This document shows, one piece after another, positions 48,418 through 57,072 of a stretch of DNA of 64,000 nt; the stretch's first letter is position 1; the number at the start of each line of letters is the position of its first letter. The notes beneath the pieces are model-generated. The model worked only from the letters and a program-made list of their open reading frames with translations, searched no databases and was not told the DNA's origin. The stretch is from contig NZ_CP120742.1 of NCBI RefSeq assembly GCF_029581275.1, positions 4,216,501-4,280,500 of the forward strand, in the 5' to 3' direction. A program made the position numbers and the translations under genes. The stretch comes from Micromonospora sp. WMMD1155. GTDB taxonomy: Bacteria > Actinomycetota > Actinomycetes > Mycobacteriales > Micromonosporaceae.

Positions 48418-51228
48418 GTGATCTCGATGGCTGGCACGGGCGTACGGGTCCGGCTGCTCGGGCCGGTGGAGGTGGTCGTCGCCGACGGTCCGCAGGCGGT
48501 CAACGGCCTACGCCGCAGGGCGGTGCTCGCCACGTTGGCGCTGCAGCCGGGCCGGGTGGTGAGCGTCGACCGCCTCCTCGACGTGGTCTGGGGTGACGAC
48601 CTGCCGGCCACCGCGGCGAACACGTTGCAGCGCCACGTCTCCTACCTGCGCGGGGTGCTCGGCGAGCCTGGATCGATAGTGGCACGCCAGCCCGGTTACG
48701 TTCTCGACACCGGGCCGGGGTCCACCGACGTCCAGGCCGCCGAGCGTCTCCTCGACCTGGCCCGCCGGACGACGGACCGCAACGAGCAGGTGCGGCATCT
48801 GACGGATGCGGTGGCGCTCTGGCGCGGCCCGCCGCTGGCCGACGTAACCGGGTCACCGTGGCTCGAGGAGCAGGCCGAACACCTCGTACGCCTGCGGTTG
48901 GAGGCCGAACGAGCGCTCGCCGAGGCCCGGCTGTCCGTCGGTGAGCACGCCCGGCTCGTCCCCGGGTTGGAGCGGCTCGTCCGGGAGCACCCGTTCGACG
49001 AGCACCTGCACGCGCAGCTGATGCTCGCCCTCTACCGCGACGGCCGCCAGGGCGAGGCGGTCGCCACGTACCGGCGACTGCGCGACGCGCTGCGGGAGAA
49101 CCTCGGCATCGACCCGAGCCTGCGGCTGCGGGACCTGGAGTGCGCCATCCTGCGTCAGGACGCCGCGATCGCCGCTCCCGCCCCGGCGGTGGCGGCGCAG
49201 GAGCCGGTGGCGGCCCAACTGCCTCCTTCCGTGCCGACGTTCACCGGGCGCGACGCAGAGCTGGCCGCCCTCGACGCGCTCGTCGACCGGGGCGGCGCCG
49301 TCGTGATCTCCGGAACGGCGGGCGTGGGCAAGACCGCGCTCGCCGTGCACTGGGCGCACCGGGCCGCCGAGCGTTTTCCGGACGGGCAGCTCTACGTGAA
49401 CCTGCGCGGCTTCGACCCGGGAGCCGCACCGACCGAACCGGCGCGGGCCCTGCACGGATTCCTGGAGGCGCTCGGTGTTCCGGCGGCCCGGATGCCGAGC
49501 GACCCGGACGCGATGGTCAGCCTGTACCGCACGATGGTGGCGGGCCGGCGTCTGCTGGTCGTGCTGGACAACGCCCGCGACGCGGAACAGGTCCGGCCGC
49601 TGCTGCCCGGCTCACCCGACTGCCTCGCGATCGTCACCAGCCGCGACCAACTCGTCCCGCTCGTCGTCACCGAGAGCGCCCAACCGGTGCCCCTCGGCCT
49701 GCTGAGCCCCGGTGAGGCCCGCGACCTGCTGGTCCGTCGACTCGGGAAGCGCCAGGTCGCCGCCGAGCCCGGCGCGGCCGACGAGATCGCCGACCGGTGC
49801 GCCGGGCTGCCCATCGCGCTGGCCGTCGTCGCGGCCAGGGCCGCCACCAACCGGCACTTCTCGTTGGCGGCCGTCGCCGGCGAGCTGAGCGACCTGGACG
49901 CCGTCGCCGGCGAGCTGAGCGACCTGGACGCCTTCCACGGGGGAGACGAGGCCACCGATGTCCGGGCCGTCTTCTCCTGGTCGTGCCGGACGCTCAGCCC
50001 ACCGGCGGCCCGGCTGTTCCGGCTGTTGAGCCTGCATCCAGGGCCGGACGTCTCCGCTCCGGCGGTGGCCAGCCTGGCCGGCATCACCCCGCAGGCGAGT
50101 GGTCCGGTGCTCACCGAGCTGACCCGCGCGAATCTCTTCACCGAGCACACCTACGGGCGGTACGCGTTCCACGACCTGCTGCGCGCGTACGCCGCCGGCC
50201 TCGCCGACGAGGCCGAACCACCGGCCGAACGGGAGGCCGCCGTCCACCGGCTGCTCGACCACTGCCTGCACACCGCTCACGCCGCCGACCTCGTGCTGCA
50301 CCCCCACTTCAGCGAGATCAGCCTCGCCCCGTCGAGGGCGGGCGTGACGGCGGAACGTCCGCGGAGCAAGGCGGCTGCCACGGCGTGGTTCACCGCCGAA
50401 CTCCCGGTCCTGCTCGCCGCCGTTCCGCTCGCCGCGCGGTCCGGGTTCGAGGGGCACGCCTGGCGGCTCGCCTGGGCCATGGCCGGCTTCCTGCACCGGC
50501 AGGGGCACTGGCAGGACTGGCTCGGCACCCAGCGGATCGCCCTCGCCGCCGCGTCCCGCATCGGGGACCAGGCCGGGCAGGGCCACGCGCACCGCAGCCT
50601 CGGTCTCGCCTGCTCCCGGCTCCGCCGCCACGACGAGGCCGACGACCACCTGCGGCGCGCGTTCGACCTGTTCACCGCCATCGGCGACGACGCCGGGCGG
50701 GCACACACCTGCCTGAATCTCGGTCAGCTGGCCGAGCGCCAGGGGCGGTACCAGCAGGCGCTCAGCCACTCCCGGCGGGCGCTGGCCCTGTTCCGGGGCA
50801 TCGAGAACCGGGCCGGGCAGGGGTACACCCTCAACGCGGTCGGTTGGCAGGAGGCGCTGCTCGGCAACTACCAGCGTGCCCTGGAGTCGTGCGGCGCGGC
50901 GCTGGGGATGTTGCGGGAGGTGGACGACGTCCAGGGGCAGGCCGACACCTGGGACAGCCTCGGCCACGCCCATCACCAGCTCGGGGACGACCGGCGGGCG
51001 ATCGCCTGCTACGAGCAGGCCCTCGACCTCTTCGCGCAGGTCCGGGACCGGTACGCCGAGGCCGGCACGTACGCCAATCTCGGCCGCAGCCACCGGGCGC
51101 TCTCCGACGTCGACGCCGCCCGCGCGGCGTGGCTTCGGGCCCTGACCATCCTCGACGACCTCGGCGACGCCGACGCCGAGGCGATCCGCGTCGAACTCGA
51201 CCAGCTCGACGCCGCCCGACTCCACTGA
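48418..51228 (+). CDS. AfsR/SARP-family regulator (BTAD, NB-ARC, TPR)
   Basis: A 936-aa transcriptional activator. An OmpR-type DNA-binding domain (about 10-95: RLLGPVEVVVADG; LRRRAVLATLALQPG) and BTAD (100-245) form the SARP part. An NB-ARC ATPase follows (about 265-530), with intact Walker A GTAGVGKTALAVHW and Walker B RRLLVVLDNARD. TPR repeats occupy about 700-930. The GTG start lies seven bases after TAGCCT (48406-48411), so the mRNA is probably leaderless. An exact 30-bp internal duplication lies in the ATPase (49870-49929). AfsR-type proteins activate secondary metabolism or secreted-protein genes. Confidence 0.93.
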   Translation: MISMAGTGVRVRLLGPVEVVVADGPQAVNGLRRRAVLATLALQPGRVVSVDRLLDVVWGDDLPATAANTLQRHVSYLRGVLGEPGSIVARQPGYVLDTGPGSTDVQAAERLLDLARRTTDRNEQVRHLTDAVALWRGPPLADVTGSPWLEEQAEHLVRLRLEAERALAEARLSVGEHARLVPGLERLVREHPFDEHLHAQLMLALYRDGRQGEAVATYRRLRDALRENLGIDPSLRLRDLECAILRQDAAIAAPAPAVAAQEPVAAQLPPSVPTFTGRDAELAALDALVDRGGAVVISGTAGVGKTALAVHWAHRAAERFPDGQLYVNLRGFDPGAAPTEPARALHGFLEALGVPAARMPSDPDAMVSLYRTMVAGRRLLVVLDNARDAEQVRPLLPGSPDCLAIVTSRDQLVPLVVTESAQPVPLGLLSPGEARDLLVRRLGKRQVAAEPGAADEIADRCAGLPIALAVVAARAATNRHFSLAAVAGELSDLDAVAGELSDLDAFHGGDEATDVRAVFSWSCRTLSPPAARLFRLLSLHPGPDVSAPAVASLAGITPQASGPVLTELTRANLFTEHTYGRYAFHDLLRAYAAGLADEAEPPAEREAAVHRLLDHCLHTAHAADLVLHPHFSEISLAPSRAGVTAERPRSKAAATAWFTAELPVLLAAVPLAARSGFEGHAWRLAWAMAGFLHRQGHWQDWLGTQRIALAAASRIGDQAGQGHAHRSLGLACSRLRRHDEADDHLRRAFDLFTAIGDDAGRAHTCLNLGQLAERQGRYQQALSHSRRALALFRGIENRAGQGYTLNAVGWQEALLGNYQRALESCGAALGMLREVDDVQGQADTWDSLGHAHHQLGDDRRAIACYEQALDLFAQVRDRYAEAGTYANLGRSHRALSDVDAARAAWLRALTILDDLGDADAEAIRVELDQLDAARLH
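49870..49929 (+). repeat. Exact 30-bp tandem duplication inside the AfsR-like gene
   Basis: The 30 bases 49870-49899 are repeated without change at 49900-49929, doubling the decapeptide AVAGELSDLD in the NB-ARC region. The perfect identity implies a recent event. Confidence 0.92.
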
Positions 51229-51318
51229 CGCTCCCGCTTTCAGCGGGCTTTCCGGGCCGTTTCAGCGCGGCCCGGCACTCTTCGGACACCAGTTTCCTCC
51301 TCAGGAATGGAGTGTTCG

Positions 51319-52038
51319 ATGAGTCGCTTGGCACACCGCCTCGCGGTGATCGGGGTGGTCAGCGGGACGGTGCTGGCCATGTCCTCCGCTGCCGTGGCCC
51401 AGACCGGAAGGCCGCCGCACAAGGGCACCGACTGTGTGGTCCAGTACGTCGACGAACGCGGTGGGGTCGACCGCACCGAGACCGAACCCGAAGGCCGGGC
51501 GCACGGCGCGTTCCGCTGCCTGGGCGGGCGGTGGACGTTCGCCTGGGACCCGTTCGGGCCGGACGACATGATCACGGCCGCCGAGATCCAGATCGACCCG
51601 TCCGGTGCCGTGTCGGTCCGACGGATCACCGGTCCCGCACTCGGCAACGACCTCACGCTGGGCGAGATCGCCGGCATCGTCCGAGCCGTCAGCGGCAGCC
51701 GGGAGGCGCTGATCGACCGCGCGGTCGTGGCCGTCGACGACGGCAAGGAACGGACCCCGGAGCAGGTCGCGGCGTTGTTGGCCGGCAAGGACGACACCGG
51801 TGTACGGGTGCTGGGCACCCTCGACAAGCCGGATCCCGCCATGTCGACGAAGGACGTGGTCGACGAGGTCGGCGGCACACCGGAGACGACGGTCGTCTAC
51901 TTCAGCCTCTGGGGCGCCATCAAGTCGGTGTTCGCCTGGATCGTCGACACGATCAGTGACATCGGCGAGTGGATCGACGACCACTGCGAGTGGGGCTCCC
52001 CGAACACCTTCGGCGACCTGGTCACGTGTCGCTGGTAG
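51319..52038 (+). CDS. Secreted protein of unknown family (one repeat module)
   Basis: A 239-aa exported protein with a signal peptide ending near residue 28 (SSAAVAQTG). The N-terminal half has two Cys (GTDCVVQY, FRCLGGRW). The module TPEQVAALLAGKDDTGVRVLGTLDKPDP (about residues 150-180) also occurs in the next gene. The end is hydrophobic and aromatic (AIKSVFAWIVDTISDIGEWID) with two more Cys. ATG 51319 has GGAG six bases upstream. Coupled in position to the AfsR-like regulator, 90 bases upstream. Function unknown. Confidence 0.8.
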   Translation: MSRLAHRLAVIGVVSGTVLAMSSAAVAQTGRPPHKGTDCVVQYVDERGGVDRTETEPEGRAHGAFRCLGGRWTFAWDPFGPDDMITAAEIQIDPSGAVSVRRITGPALGNDLTLGEIAGIVRAVSGSREALIDRAVVAVDDGKERTPEQVAALLAGKDDTGVRVLGTLDKPDPAMSTKDVVDEVGGTPETTVVYFSLWGAIKSVFAWIVDTISDIGEWIDDHCEWGSPNTFGDLVTCRW

Positions 52039-52079
52039 CCCGGCCGACAGCGACCACCGAGACAGTGGAATGAGGACCG

Positions 52080-52964
52080 ATGACGACTCTGCGGACCATC
52101 ACCAGGCGTACCACCATCGTCGCGACCGTCCTGATCGTCGGACTGACCGCTTCGTACGCACCGTCGCACGCGGCCGAGGACGAGGCCCGGACGACTGTCA
52201 CCGACCACCCCGGTGCTCCGGCGACGATGCTTCGGCAGATCGAGGACCTGACCGGCCGACCCGTCGGCGACCTGGACAGGGTGCTGGCCGTCGACACCGG
52301 CGGCCGGACCCTCACCGGCGATCAACTCGAAGCGCTCGTCGCCGGTGGGGAGGTCGACGGCGTCAAGGTCGTCGGCACGATGCCGGGCGGCCGGGACGTC
52401 CTCGGCACGACGATGGCCGACCTCGCCGACGGCACGTTCGACGGCACCGGCGGCAGCGGGACGGCGACGTCGCTGATCTTCGCCTCGTCGGTGCCCGGCG
52501 GTCGGGACTGGTGCCTGACCATGTGCGTCGCCAGCGGCAAGTCCGTCTGGGAATGTCTCCTGGCGAGCCGAGGAGGCGAACGGACCTTCACCCTCGACCT
52601 GCTCGGCGAGACCACAGTGGGTGGCACGAAGGCGGCCTTCGAGAAGATCAACGGCGTGCCGGTCGACGGCCCGTCCACCGTGGAGACCCTGACCGGTGAC
52701 GGTGAGCCCTCGGCGGACGAGATCCAGACCCTCCTCGACGGCGGGGACATCCCGTCGCTGCGCCGGGTGGCGACGCTGGACGCGCCGGACCCGGGGTGGG
52801 CGTTGGCCGACATCGCCGATAAGTCCGGCGTGCCGTACGCGAAGACGAAGGCCCACATCTTCACCTTCACCCTTCCCTTCCTCGGGAAGTTCCTCGCGGT
52901 CTGCATCTCGCAGGACGACGGGAAGACCTGGAAGTGCTCCGCCCGCCAGTGGGGCGGGTTCTAG
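52080..52964 (+). CDS. Secreted protein of the same unknown family (two repeat modules)
   Basis: A 294-aa exported protein with a signal peptide ending near residue 32 (YAPSHAAED). It carries the module twice: TGDQLEALVAGGEVDGVKVVGTMPGG (about 82-110) and SADEIQTLLDGGDIPSLRRVATLDAPDP (about 205-240), each following a folded segment. Four Cys lie in WCLTMCVASGKSVWEC and near the C terminus (LAVCISQDDGKTWKC). It is a paralogue of the preceding gene and ends before a hairpin terminator. Function unknown. Confidence 0.8.
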   Translation: MTTLRTITRRTTIVATVLIVGLTASYAPSHAAEDEARTTVTDHPGAPATMLRQIEDLTGRPVGDLDRVLAVDTGGRTLTGDQLEALVAGGEVDGVKVVGTMPGGRDVLGTTMADLADGTFDGTGGSGTATSLIFASSVPGGRDWCLTMCVASGKSVWECLLASRGGERTFTLDLLGETTVGGTKAAFEKINGVPVDGPSTVETLTGDGEPSADEIQTLLDGGDIPSLRRVATLDAPDPGWALADIADKSGVPYAKTKAHIFTFTLPFLGKFLAVCISQDDGKTWKCSARQWGGF

Positions 52965-52979
52965 CATCAGCCCCGCTGA

Positions 52980-53014
52980 ACCGTCCGGGCCCCGCCGTGC
53001 CGGGTCCGGACGGT
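52980..53014 (+). terminator. Hairpin terminator after the secreted-protein genes
   Basis: ACCGTCCGG (52980-52988) pairs with CCGGACGGT (53006-53014), 16 bases behind the stop codon; partly complementary inner bases extend the stem. Confidence 0.7.
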
Positions 53015-53149
53015 GTCGGGTCGGCGCCACCCGGGAAAGGCAGATCCGGGTAAGAATTCTTCCCGCACACCGTCGAATCCGCGACGAGCCGTTCGTAGCT
53101 CAGACGGAAGGCGGCCGGAGGGTGGTCGCCGGGACAAGGGAGTCATGCG

Positions 53150-53524
53150 ATGGCGCGGTATCTGATCTCGTTCAACGACGGCGCGATGGACCACATCCCC
53201 GCCGAGGACTTCCCCGACGTGGGCAAGGCGGCGCACTCGGTGACCCAGGAGGCCATGAACGCCGGCGTGTGGGTGTACGGCGGTGGCCTCGAACGGCAGC
53301 AGGCGAGCATCGTGGCCACCGACGGGACGGTCACCGACGGCCTCTTCCCGGAGACCAAGGAGGTCATCGGCGGTCTGACCGTCGTCGACGTGGCCACCCG
53401 TGAGGAGGCCCTGGAGTGGGCTGCCAAGATGGCAGCCGCGTGCCGGTGCCCACAGGAGGTCCGCGAGATCATGGCGGACCCCGAGCTCGACGTGATGCTC
53501 AGCGAGGCGGCCGGCCGGGGCTGA
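53150..53524 (+). CDS. YCII-domain protein
   Basis: A 124-aa protein of the YciI/DGPF family: MARYLISFNDGAMDHIP, GVWVYGGGLERQQASIV, then GLTVVDVATREEALEWAAKMAAACRCPQEVREI, the family's closing helix. YciI-type genes often sit next to ECF sigma factors of the ECF41/SigJ type, as here (sigma gene at 54868). The biochemical role is unknown; a conserved His/Asp pair in other members is replaced by other residues here. Confidence 0.9.
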   Translation: MARYLISFNDGAMDHIPAEDFPDVGKAAHSVTQEAMNAGVWVYGGGLERQQASIVATDGTVTDGLFPETKEVIGGLTVVDVATREEALEWAAKMAAACRCPQEVREIMADPELDVMLSEAAGRG

Positions 53525-53541
53525 CGGCACCGGCACCGTCC

Positions 53542-53578
53542 GGGCGGGCCGGTGTCTCGGGGGGACCCCGGCCCGCCC
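53542..53578. terminator. Bidirectional terminator
   Basis: GGGCGGGCCGG (53542-53552) pairs with CCGGCCCGCCC (53568-53578), between the convergent YciI gene and flavoprotein gene. Confidence 0.8.
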
Positions 53579-53597
53579 CACCCGACCGGACGGCGGG

Positions 53598-54785
53598 TCA
53601 CGACCTGGCGGTGACGCTCTCCGACCGGTTCGCGGTGATGCGGTGGCGGCGCACCGGGTACGGCATCGGGTGGGAGATGCTCCAGGCCCCGCCCTTGCAG
53701 GCGAGCTCCTTGTAGCGGGCCGCCAGCTTCCCCGTGAGGAGGGACGGCTTGGCCCGGTCGTCGGCGGTCACGTACTGGATGATGCCGTCGCGGCGGCCGA
53801 GGCTGATGCACTGGTTGAAGTACCGCAGCGGTGCCTTCGGGAACGTCGACCGGCCGGTCAGCCGGGCGGCGATGGCGTCGGCGGCCTGCCACGCCATCGG
53901 GATTCCCGAGGCGCAGGCCATCCGCAGCGGCTTGCCGCCCGGTCCGGCGGCGAGACCGGCGTCGCCGACCGCGTACACGTCGGGGTGCGAGACCGACCGC
54001 ATCGTGTCGTCGACGACGATCTGCCCGGTCGCCGCGACCGTCAGGGTCGTGGCGGCGGCGATCGGGTGGACGGCGAAGCCGGTCGTCCACACCGTCACCT
54101 CGGCCGGGATCACCCGGCCGTCGCCGGTGACCACGCCGGTCGCGTCGACCCGGGCGATGTCGGCGTGCTCGTGCACGGTGATGCCGAGCCGGTCGCAGAC
54201 GCCGCGCAGGTGCCGCCGGGCCCTGTCGTTGAGCCAGTCGCCGAGACCGCCCCGGGTCGCGAGCGCGACGTCGAGGTCCGGCCGGGCCTCGGCGATCTCG
54301 GTGACCGCTTCGAGGCCGGTGAGGCCTCCGCCGACGACGAGCACGGTCCCGCCGGCCGCGAGGTGGGCGAGGCGGTCACGCAACCGCAACGCCGCAGGCC
54401 TGCCCGCGATGTCGTACGCGTGCTCCGCGACGCCGGGGACGCCGTGGTCGGCGGCGGTGCTGCCCAGTGCGTAGACGAGCGTGTCGTACGCGATCTCGCC
54501 GGTGCCGTGCTCGTCGGCCAGCGCGACGGTCCGGCTGTCGACGTCGACGGCGGTGACCCGCGCCTGTCGGAGCGTGACGCCGGTGCCGGCGTACACGTCG
54601 CGGAGCGGGCGGTGGTCGAGGTCCTGTCCGGTGGCGAGCTGGTGCATGCGTACCCGCTCGACGAAGTCGGCGTCGGCGTTGACGACCGTGATCTCGGTGT
54701 CGTCGGGGTGCAGTCGCCTGGCGAGGCGTCCCGCGGCGATGGCTCCGGTGTAGCCGGCTCCGAGGACGACGATGCGGTGTCTCAT
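53598..54785 (-). CDS. NAD(P)/FAD-dependent oxidoreductase (NDH-2-like)
   Basis: A 395-aa flavoprotein of the pyridine-nucleotide-disulfide class. The first Rossmann motif is VVLGAGYTGAIAAGRLA, the second (NADH) VLVVGGGLTGLEAVTEIAE, and DVYAVGDAGLAAGPGGKPLRMACASG is the FAD-binding GD motif near the end. It resembles type-II NADH dehydrogenases and ferredoxin reductases. It starts 83 bases downstream of the end of the sigma factor gene on the same strand; TCAGGAAACG and TCAGGAAGCG lie in that gap as direct repeats. Together with the SigJ-like sigma factor it probably forms a stress unit. Confidence 0.92.
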   Translation of the reverse strand: MRHRIVVLGAGYTGAIAAGRLARRLHPDDTEITVVNADADFVERVRMHQLATGQDLDHRPLRDVYAGTGVTLRQARVTAVDVDSRTVALADEHGTGEIAYDTLVYALGSTAADHGVPGVAEHAYDIAGRPAALRLRDRLAHLAAGGTVLVVGGGLTGLEAVTEIAEARPDLDVALATRGGLGDWLNDRARRHLRGVCDRLGITVHEHADIARVDATGVVTGDGRVIPAEVTVWTTGFAVHPIAAATTLTVAATGQIVVDDTMRSVSHPDVYAVGDAGLAAGPGGKPLRMACASGIPMAWQAADAIAARLTGRSTFPKAPLRYFNQCISLGRRDGIIQYVTADDRAKPSLLTGKLAARYKELACKGGAWSISHPMPYPVRRHRITANRSESVTARS

Positions 54786-54867
54786 GGTGGCGCTCCTGTC
54801 TCGGCGATGGTCGCTTCCTGAACCGGGCAGCGACGCGTTTCCTGACAGGAGTCGGCTATGAGCTGGG

Positions 54868-55809
54868 TCACCAGACGCGGAAGAGGGCCTCCCCGTGTGC
54901 GGTCGCGGACCACTGACGACTCGCGCGGGCCAGCTTGTCGGGGTTGACCTGGTTGTGGATGGCCGCGACGCCGTCGGGCGTCACGTCCAGGGACATCACG
55001 CCGATCACCCGGTCGTCGATCACCACCACCACGGCCGGAGCGCCGTTCGCGGCGGCGACGTGCACGGCGGGGCTGCCTCCGACCAGGTCCCGCTTCACGT
55101 CTGCGGGTTTGAACAGGCCGCGCAGGAACTTCGCCACCGCCATCGCGCCGGTGATCGAGGCGCGGGCCGGGATCTTGCCGCCGCCGTCGGCGGTGCTCCG
55201 CACGTCGTCGGTCAGCAGCTCGACCAGCCGGTGGATCTCGCCGTTGTTGGCCGCCGTGAGGAACTCCGCGATGATCTTCTGGGCGGTGGCGCGGTCGACC
55301 TCCGCGCGGGCCCGCTCCGCGGCGACGTGCTGTTTGGCCCGTCGGTAGGTCTGCTGGCAGTTCGACTCGGTGCGGCCGAGGATCTCGGCGATCTCGGCGT
55401 GCGCGTAGCCGAAGGCCTCGCGCAGCACGTACACCGCGCGCTCGTTGGGGGAGAGCCGCTCCAGCAGGGTGAGCACCGCCATCGAGACCGACTCGCGCTG
55501 CTCGGCGGTGTCGAGCGGGCCGAGCATCCGGTCGCCGGCGAGGACCGGTTCGGGCAGCCAGCTGCCCACGTACGTCTCCCGCCTGGCCCGCGCCGAGGTG
55601 AGCTGGTTGAGGCACACGTTGGTGAGCACCTTCGTCAGCCACGCCTCGGGCGTCTCGACGTGCCCCCGGTCGGCGGCCTGCCAGCGCAGGAACGTGTCCT
55701 GCACGGCGTCCTCGGCGTCGCTCGCCGAGCCCAGCAGTCGATAGGCGATCGCCTCCAGGCGAGCCCGGGAGCGCTCGAACAGCTCGACCTGGTCCGGACT
55801 CAGCGGCAT
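54868..55809 (-). CDS. sigJ: ECF41-type RNA polymerase sigma factor (SigJ-like)
   Basis: A 313-aa sigma factor with an extra C-terminal domain. Region 2: YRLLGSASDAEDAVQDTFLRWQA and PEAWLTKVLTNVCLNQL; the linker WLPEPVL is the ECF41 hallmark. Region 4: LSPNERAVYVLREAFGYAHAEIAEILGRTESNCQQTYRRAK. Residues about 190-310 are a SnoaL/NTF2-like domain that in ECF41 factors acts as a built-in anti-sigma. ATG 55809 is set by the domain start. The neighbouring oxidoreductase gene is the usual kind of target. Confidence 0.93.
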   Translation of the reverse strand: MPLSPDQVELFERSRARLEAIAYRLLGSASDAEDAVQDTFLRWQAADRGHVETPEAWLTKVLTNVCLNQLTSARARRETYVGSWLPEPVLAGDRMLGPLDTAEQRESVSMAVLTLLERLSPNERAVYVLREAFGYAHAEIAEILGRTESNCQQTYRRAKQHVAAERARAEVDRATAQKIIAEFLTAANNGEIHRLVELLTDDVRSTADGGGKIPARASITGAMAVAKFLRGLFKPADVKRDLVGGSPAVHVAAANGAPAVVVVIDDRVIGVMSLDVTPDGVAAIHNQVNPDKLARASRQWSATAHGEALFRVW

Positions 55810-55811
55810 GG

Positions 55812-56996
55812 CTAGACAGTATCCAGCGACGCCGAGCGCCGGTCCCTCAGCACCGACGCCGGCTTCGTCGCGGTTGCCGCCGTCAGACAGATCACCGTTG
55901 CGGCGACCAGCGGCGGGCGGGCACCGAGGTGCACGGCCGCCGAGCCGAGGGGGATCGCGGCGACGAGGGGCCCGAACATCGCGGTGTTCGCCGTCGCGGA
56001 GACCCGGCCCAGCAGAGCCGGTGGCGTGTGCGTCTGCACGGCGGTCACCGCCGCGACCAGCGTCCACGGCAGGCCCACTCCGGCGACCGCCGCACCCGCG
56101 AGGGTGGCCGGCCACCACGGCAGGCAGCGGGCCAGACAACCGACGGCGAACAGCGCCGTCCCGGCGACGCCGACGGCGACGGGACCGAGCCGGCTGATGA
56201 TCCGGCCGACGAACAGCCCACCGACGATGGAACCGGCTCCCTGCGCGCTGGCCAGCACTCCCAGGAACGTCGATGGAAGGCGCAGTTCCGTGACGACCAT
56301 CGCGTAGACCGCCGCGGTCGTGAAGCCGGACATGGCGATCGACACGGCCGCGAGCACGACCGGCAGACGCGTCGCGCGCTCTCCGAACAGGGCCACCAGT
56401 CCGGTACGCGGACCGCCACCGTGGCGCGCGGGCCGGTCGGGAGGTGTCCGGCGCAGGCGGAGCACCGCGTACAGGAGGGCGACCAGGACGGGCATGACCG
56501 CGCTGAGGACGACGACGGCGTGACCGCCGCGCCAGGCGTAGAGGCCGGCGCCGACCAGGGGAGCGACGAGCTTCATGCCCTCCTGCGCGCTGGACCGCCA
56601 CCCGTTGACGCCGCCGAGTTCCGTCGGCGACAGCGCGGACGGCAGCAGCGCCGTCTCACCCGCGTCGATCAGCACGTAGCTGATGCCGTACGCGCACGAG
56701 ACGGCGAAGATCAGCCAGGTCTGGTCCGGCCCCCGTACGGTGAGGAGCGCCAGCAGCGCGGCCGCCAGCAGCAGGTTGACGGCGATGACCAGGGGCCGCC
56801 GGGGCACCCGGTCGAGCAGGCCGCCCAGCCACGGGCCGGCCAGCACCGGGGCGTACACGCAGAGCCCGGCGAGGGCCGCGAGGCTCGTCGAGCCGGTCAG
56901 GTCGAGGATCCAGACGCCGGCCACCAGGGACATGGCGCTGCTGCCGAAGCCGGACAGCAGCGAGATCCCCACGAACAGTCCGGCGTTGCGCCGCAT
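55812..56996 (-). CDS. MFS transporter
   Basis: A 394-aa major-facilitator protein with about eleven to twelve membrane segments. LGGLLDRVPRRPLVIAVNLL is the conserved loop-2/3 motif (G-x-L-D-R-x-x-R-R); FVGRIISRLGP is its mirror in the second half. It resembles enterobactin-type or drug exporters of the MFS_3 group. ATG 56996 follows CTGGAGG. A 17-base palindrome (57011-57027) covers its promoter region. The sigma gene starts two bases after its stop. Confidence 0.92.
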   Translation of the reverse strand: MRRNAGLFVGISLLSGFGSSAMSLVAGVWILDLTGSTSLAALAGLCVYAPVLAGPWLGGLLDRVPRRPLVIAVNLLLAAALLALLTVRGPDQTWLIFAVSCAYGISYVLIDAGETALLPSALSPTELGGVNGWRSSAQEGMKLVAPLVGAGLYAWRGGHAVVVLSAVMPVLVALLYAVLRLRRTPPDRPARHGGGPRTGLVALFGERATRLPVVLAAVSIAMSGFTTAAVYAMVVTELRLPSTFLGVLASAQGAGSIVGGLFVGRIISRLGPVAVGVAGTALFAVGCLARCLPWWPATLAGAAVAGVGLPWTLVAAVTAVQTHTPPALLGRVSATANTAMFGPLVAAIPLGSAAVHLGARPPLVAATVICLTAATATKPASVLRDRRSASLDTV

Positions 56997-57010
56997 CGGG
57001 CCTCCAGGAT

Positions 57011-57027
57011 TGAGTCGAGACGACTCA
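57011..57027 (-). promoter_or_regulatory. Palindromic operator upstream of the MFS gene
   Basis: TGAGTCG-AGA-CGACTCA has perfect 7-bp arms and lies 15 bases upstream of the MFS start, between it and the HTH gene. Confidence 0.6.
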
Positions 57028-57072
57028 CATCCTGATTCTTGAGCCGGGCAGGGGCAATGCCATTTGGCGACG

